NCBI GenBank assembly: GCA_964569015.1
Contig: CAZMSN010000004.1
Coordinates: 1-64,000 of the forward strand
Source of the DNA: CAYQEC01 sp964569015
Lineage (GTDB): Bacteria; Actinomycetota; Acidimicrobiia; Spongiisociales; UBA5794
Direction: 5' to 3'
Length of the DNA: 64,000 nt
This document shows, in pieces, positions 61,460 to 64,000 of this stretch. Below the pieces are notes generated by a model, which saw nothing but the letters and a program-made list of their open reading frames with translations, did not search any database and was not told where the DNA came from. A program made the translations under genes and the position numbers. Positions within the stretch are counted from its first letter, which is position 1. Each line of letters begins with the position of its first letter.

Positions 61460-62355
61460 GAAGCGGAGTGCTCTCGCACCGCGAGATCCGCGAGCCGCAA
61501 CGCGGCCCTGAGCCGCGCCGCCTGATCGCCGGTCACGGGCCGCAGCGGACGACGAGGAAGACCGGGACGAAGCCCGACTTCGGCTGCGGCGGCCTTCGTG
61601 CCGGGGATTCCCAGAGACTCGACCTCACGTACGAGGACCGTGAGGCTCTGTTGGAGGGCATCGGCACCGGGCTGCGATTGGCGGGACGTCGCCACGATCC
61701 GGCTCACGAGCTCCGGTACGTAGTTGGCCGAGGCTGTGATCGCCCCGGTGCCCCCGGCCGCCATGCTCTGGGCCAGCATGGCGCTGACCCCCGCGTAGAG
61801 GAGGAAGCCGTCGTCGATGAGACGGTGCACTTCCTGAATCCGGACCGGACGTCCCCCGGAGTCTTTCATCCCGATGATGTTGGGGTGGGAGCACAGCTCG
61901 ACGATCTGGTCGATGGGGAGCTCGTAGCCGGTCACCACCGGGACCGAGTAGAGGAGGATCGGGATGGGCGAGGCCTCGGCCATCCCGAGATAGAAGTCGA
62001 GGACCGCCTTGTGGTTTCCGCGGGCGAGTGAGGTCGGGGTCAGGACGACGGCGCTGTCGGCTCCGGCCTGGGTGGCCTCCGAGACCTGGGTGATGGCTTG
62101 TCGGAGGGATTCGCCTGCTACGCCGCAGGCGACGTGGGTTTGGCTTCCGAGAGCATCACGAGCGGCGCCGACGAGCTGCTGGCGCTCTCCCGGTTCGAGG
62201 TACAGGCCCTCGCCGGTCGATCCTGCGATGAGGAACCCTTCGACGCCGCGTTCGGAGAGGACATCGAGGTTGTGGCGATGCGCGTCGAGGTCGATCTCGC
62301 CGTTCGCGTCGAACGGGGTGATCAGCGCCGGCATCACACTCGGGAGTGTGGCCAC
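61456..62355 (-). CDS. dapA: DapA-family aldolase / 4-hydroxy-tetrahydrodipicolinate synthase
   Basis: A 299-residue (beta/alpha)8 class I aldolase. Signatures: ALITPFDANGEIDLDAHRHNLDVL, GFLIAGSTGEGLYLEPGER, the Schiff-base region with YSVPVVTGYELP and the lysine in NIIGMKDSGG, then GTGAITASANYVPEL. If it is DapA it makes the first committed lysine/diaminopimelate intermediate. The YS instead of YNxP, the GGRP loop and the solitary context leave room for another DHDPS-family aldolase. The start GTG 62355 has a superb Shine-Dalgarno (GGAGGAGG, 6 nt upstream); the frame is open to 62385. Confidence 0.8.
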   Translation of the reverse strand: MATLPSVMPALITPFDANGEIDLDAHRHNLDVLSERGVEGFLIAGSTGEGLYLEPGERQQLVGAARDALGSQTHVACGVAGESLRQAITQVSEATQAGADSAVVLTPTSLARGNHKAVLDFYLGMAEASPIPILLYSVPVVTGYELPIDQIVELCSHPNIIGMKDSGGRPVRIQEVHRLIDDGFLLYAGVSAMLAQSMAAGGTGAITASANYVPELVSRIVATSRQSQPGADALQQSLTVLVREVESLGIPGTKAAAAEVGLRPGLPRRPLRPVTGDQAARLRAALRLADLAVREHSAS

Positions 62356-62437
62356 GTCGATCCTCCTCCGGGTGTATGAAGACAAAGCCTACGAGGCGCG
62401 AGTGCCTGAGGAAAGTGGGCCGCGGCGGTCCGAGGCG

Positions 62438-63901
62438 TCAAACGGTGTAGGCCGTCGAGGTCGTGGCGCCGTCCTCGCCGGTCCAGTCGGTGTGGAAGAA
62501 CTCCCCGCGGGCCCGATCGGTGCGCTCGTAGGTGTGGGCGCCGAAGTAGTCGCGTTGGGCTTGGATGAGGGCGGCGGGGCCCCGGCCGGTGCGGTACCCG
62601 TCGTAGAACGCGAGTGCCGACGAGTAGGCCGGAACGGCGATCCCCGCCTCCACGGCGCGGGTGACCGTGCGGCGCCAGCCTTGCTGTGCCGCCGCGAGTT
62701 CGCCGGCGAAGAACGGGCTCAACAGCAGATCCGATAGACCGGGCTGGTTCTCGTAGGCGCGCATGATGTCGGTGAGGAAGCGGGAGCGGATGATGCATCC
62801 TCCCCGCCACAGCGACGCCACTCTCGCCAGATCGAGTTCCCAGGCGTGCTCGGCGGAGGCGGCGGCGAGCAGCATGAATCCCTGAGCATACGAGACGATC
62901 TTGGAGGCGTAGAGGGCGCCGTGGAGATCAGAGAGGGCTTGGCGGCGATCGGCGGCGAAGTCGGACCGCGGGCCGTCGAGCACCTGCGAGGCAGCGAGAC
63001 GCCGCTCGAGGAGCGCCGACACGACGCGGGCGTAGACCGCCTCAGCAACCAGCGATGTCGGCTCGCCGTATTCCAGCGAGGAAGTCACGGTCCACTCGCC
63101 GGTTCCCTTCTGACCGGCGGCGTCGAGGATGTTCTCCAGCAGAGGGGTCCCGTCGTCATCGCGCCGAGCCATGATGTCGGCGGTGATCTCGACGAGGTAC
63201 GAGTCGAGCTTCCCGGTGTCCCAGGCGGCGAAGGCGTCGTGCATCTCGTCGTGGGTCATTGCGAGACCGCGGCGCATCACGTCGTAGGCCTCGGCGATCA
63301 CCTGCATGTCGCCGTACTCGATGCCGTTGTGGACCATCTTGACGAAGTGCCCGGATCCGTCGGGTCCCACCCAGTCGCAGCAGGGGGTTCCGTCGGCCTT
63401 GGCCGCGATGGCCTGCAGGGTGCCGCGCACGTCGGGCCAGGCGTCGGTGGATCCCCCAGGCATGATCGATGGCCCGTGCCGCGCTCCCTCCTCACCGCCG
63501 GAGATGCCGGCGCCGATGAAGTGGAAGCCGGCGGCTTCGAGGCGGCGGGTGCGACGCATGGTGTCCCGATAGTGTGAGTTGCCCCCGTCGAGGATGATGT
63601 CGCCCGGCTCGAACAGCGGGACGAGTCGGTCGATGACGGAATCGACGGGATCACCGGCCCGGATCATGAGCAGGATGCGGCGGGGCCGTGCCAGCAGGCC
63701 GACCATTTCCGGGAGCGATCGGGCACCGAGGACGCGAGTGCCTGCCGCCTCCCCGGTGAGGAATTCGTCGACGCGGGCGACGGTCCGGTTGTAGACGGCG
63801 ACCGTGAACCCGTGGTCGTCCATGTTGAGGGTCAGATTGCGGCCCATCACACCCAGGCCGATCACCCCGATGTCGGCGCCGACTACCTCGGATCGAGTCA
63901 C
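62438..63901 (-). CDS. gnd: 6-phosphogluconate dehydrogenase, decarboxylating
   Basis: Oxidative pentose phosphate step giving ribulose 5-phosphate, CO2 and NADPH. The protein is 487 residues, the long dimeric form. The nucleotide loop is VIGLGVMGRNLTLNM, with NRT of VYNRT after strand 2 indicating NADP. GISGGEEGARHGPSIMPGG and the catalytic KMVHNGIEYGDMQVIAEAYD are intact. The C-terminal helical domain ends DWTGEDGATTSTAYTV. The start is GTG 63901, with AAGGAA 5 nt upstream; GTG 63916 is an alternative. Confidence 0.96.
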   Translation of the reverse strand: MTRSEVVGADIGVIGLGVMGRNLTLNMDDHGFTVAVYNRTVARVDEFLTGEAAGTRVLGARSLPEMVGLLARPRRILLMIRAGDPVDSVIDRLVPLFEPGDIILDGGNSHYRDTMRRTRRLEAAGFHFIGAGISGGEEGARHGPSIMPGGSTDAWPDVRGTLQAIAAKADGTPCCDWVGPDGSGHFVKMVHNGIEYGDMQVIAEAYDVMRRGLAMTHDEMHDAFAAWDTGKLDSYLVEITADIMARRDDDGTPLLENILDAAGQKGTGEWTVTSSLEYGEPTSLVAEAVYARVVSALLERRLAASQVLDGPRSDFAADRRQALSDLHGALYASKIVSYAQGFMLLAAASAEHAWELDLARVASLWRGGCIIRSRFLTDIMRAYENQPGLSDLLLSPFFAGELAAAQQGWRRTVTRAVEAGIAVPAYSSALAFYDGYRTGRGPAALIQAQRDYFGAHTYERTDRARGEFFHTDWTGEDGATTSTAYTV

Positions 63902-63938
63902 GCTGTTCCTTATCACTCGTGCAGAGGCTACCGCTCGC

Positions 63939-64000
63939 TCAGGGAGTCAGGGTGGGCAGCTCCGGAACGGTTGGCCCGTGTAGCCAGGCGTCGAAGAGAG
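63939..64000 (-). CDS. Last codons of a gene extending beyond the window
   Basis: On the minus strand a frame enters from the right edge and stops with TGA at 63939-63941, giving LFDAWLHGPTVPELPTLTP as its end. G/C third positions and a Pro-rich finish fit the C-terminus of a real protein. It lies 38 nt upstream of gnd on the same strand. Too short to name. Confidence 0.4.
   Translation of the reverse strand, partial: LFDAWLHGPTVPELPTLTP

Overview
The window is a high-GC chromosomal stretch from an actinobacterium. Markers that point there are a WhiB-family regulator, a coenzyme F420-type luciferase-like oxidoreductase, a septum-formation domain protein, many GTG starts, dense GTGA/ATGA stop-start overlaps, and several start codons lying only 6-9 nt after a TAnnnT hexamer, as in leaderless transcripts. 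The mixture, including an archaeal-type methionine adenosyltransferase, would fit an uncultured Acidimicrobiia-like lineage, but that placement is an inference. A run of exactly 100 N at 18305-18404 marks a scaffold gap, so this is a draft or metagenome assembly and the two sides of the gap may not be truly adjacent.

Layout, left to right. 1-1.1 kb: the end of an unidentified gene, a tRNA-like sequence with a perfect 3' half and a poor 5' half, and two small hypothetical genes. 1.1-4.9 kb: an ABC sugar-uptake operon (ATPase, permease, lipoprotein binding protein) and a rhodanese lipoprotein. 4.9-8.8 kb: msrA and a zinc/manganese uptake locus built from two divergent pairs (binding protein and permease on the minus strand, Fur-family regulator and ATPase on the plus strand) around one shared operator region. 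8.8-15.8 kb: a polyphosphate kinase 2, an acetyltransferase, a coiled-coil zinc-ribbon protein, a TauE/SafE transporter split into two half genes, a lipoprotein, an intergenic repeat cluster, an F420-type oxidoreductase, an aquaporin and a response regulator. 15.8-18.3 kb: RNase P RNA (rnpB, minus strand), a gamma-glutamylcyclotransferase-like gene with a non-AUG start, whiB and trpD. The gap follows, with the 5' end of an otherwise lost minus-strand gene on its right edge.

18.6-30.7 kb is the most distinctive part: eight plus-strand genes that all overlap or touch. They encode a secreted/membrane protein, an ABC-2 ATPase and permease, a coiled-coil membrane protein with 16 Gly-Gln repeats, a MoxR AAA+ ATPase, a DUF58 protein, a BatA-like VWA membrane protein and a 901-residue double-VWA membrane protein. 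They look like one MoxR/VWA envelope machine with a dedicated ABC transporter. 30.8-37.7 kb: histidine biosynthesis, with a TrpR/YerC-like regulator followed by hisG-D-C-B-H-F-IE on the minus strand and hisA divergent on the plus strand.

37.7-47.9 kb: a two-domain CDC48-like AAA ATPase, a DEDD exonuclease fused to a UvrC-like GIY-YIG domain, a small zinc-ribbon protein, a TrmH/SpoU methyltransferase coupled to a large TPM-domain protein, a MenC-like enolase-superfamily enzyme, a septum-formation protein and an AlkA-like glycosylase. 48-64 kb: gltD-gltB, archaeal-type metK, a NatAB-like ABC exporter behind a palindromic operator candidate, a nitroreductase, a three-subunit proton-translocating transhydrogenase, an MscS-like fragment, a dapA-like aldolase, gnd, and the last codons of a further gene. 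I see no CRISPR array, insertion sequence, prophage or integrase gene.
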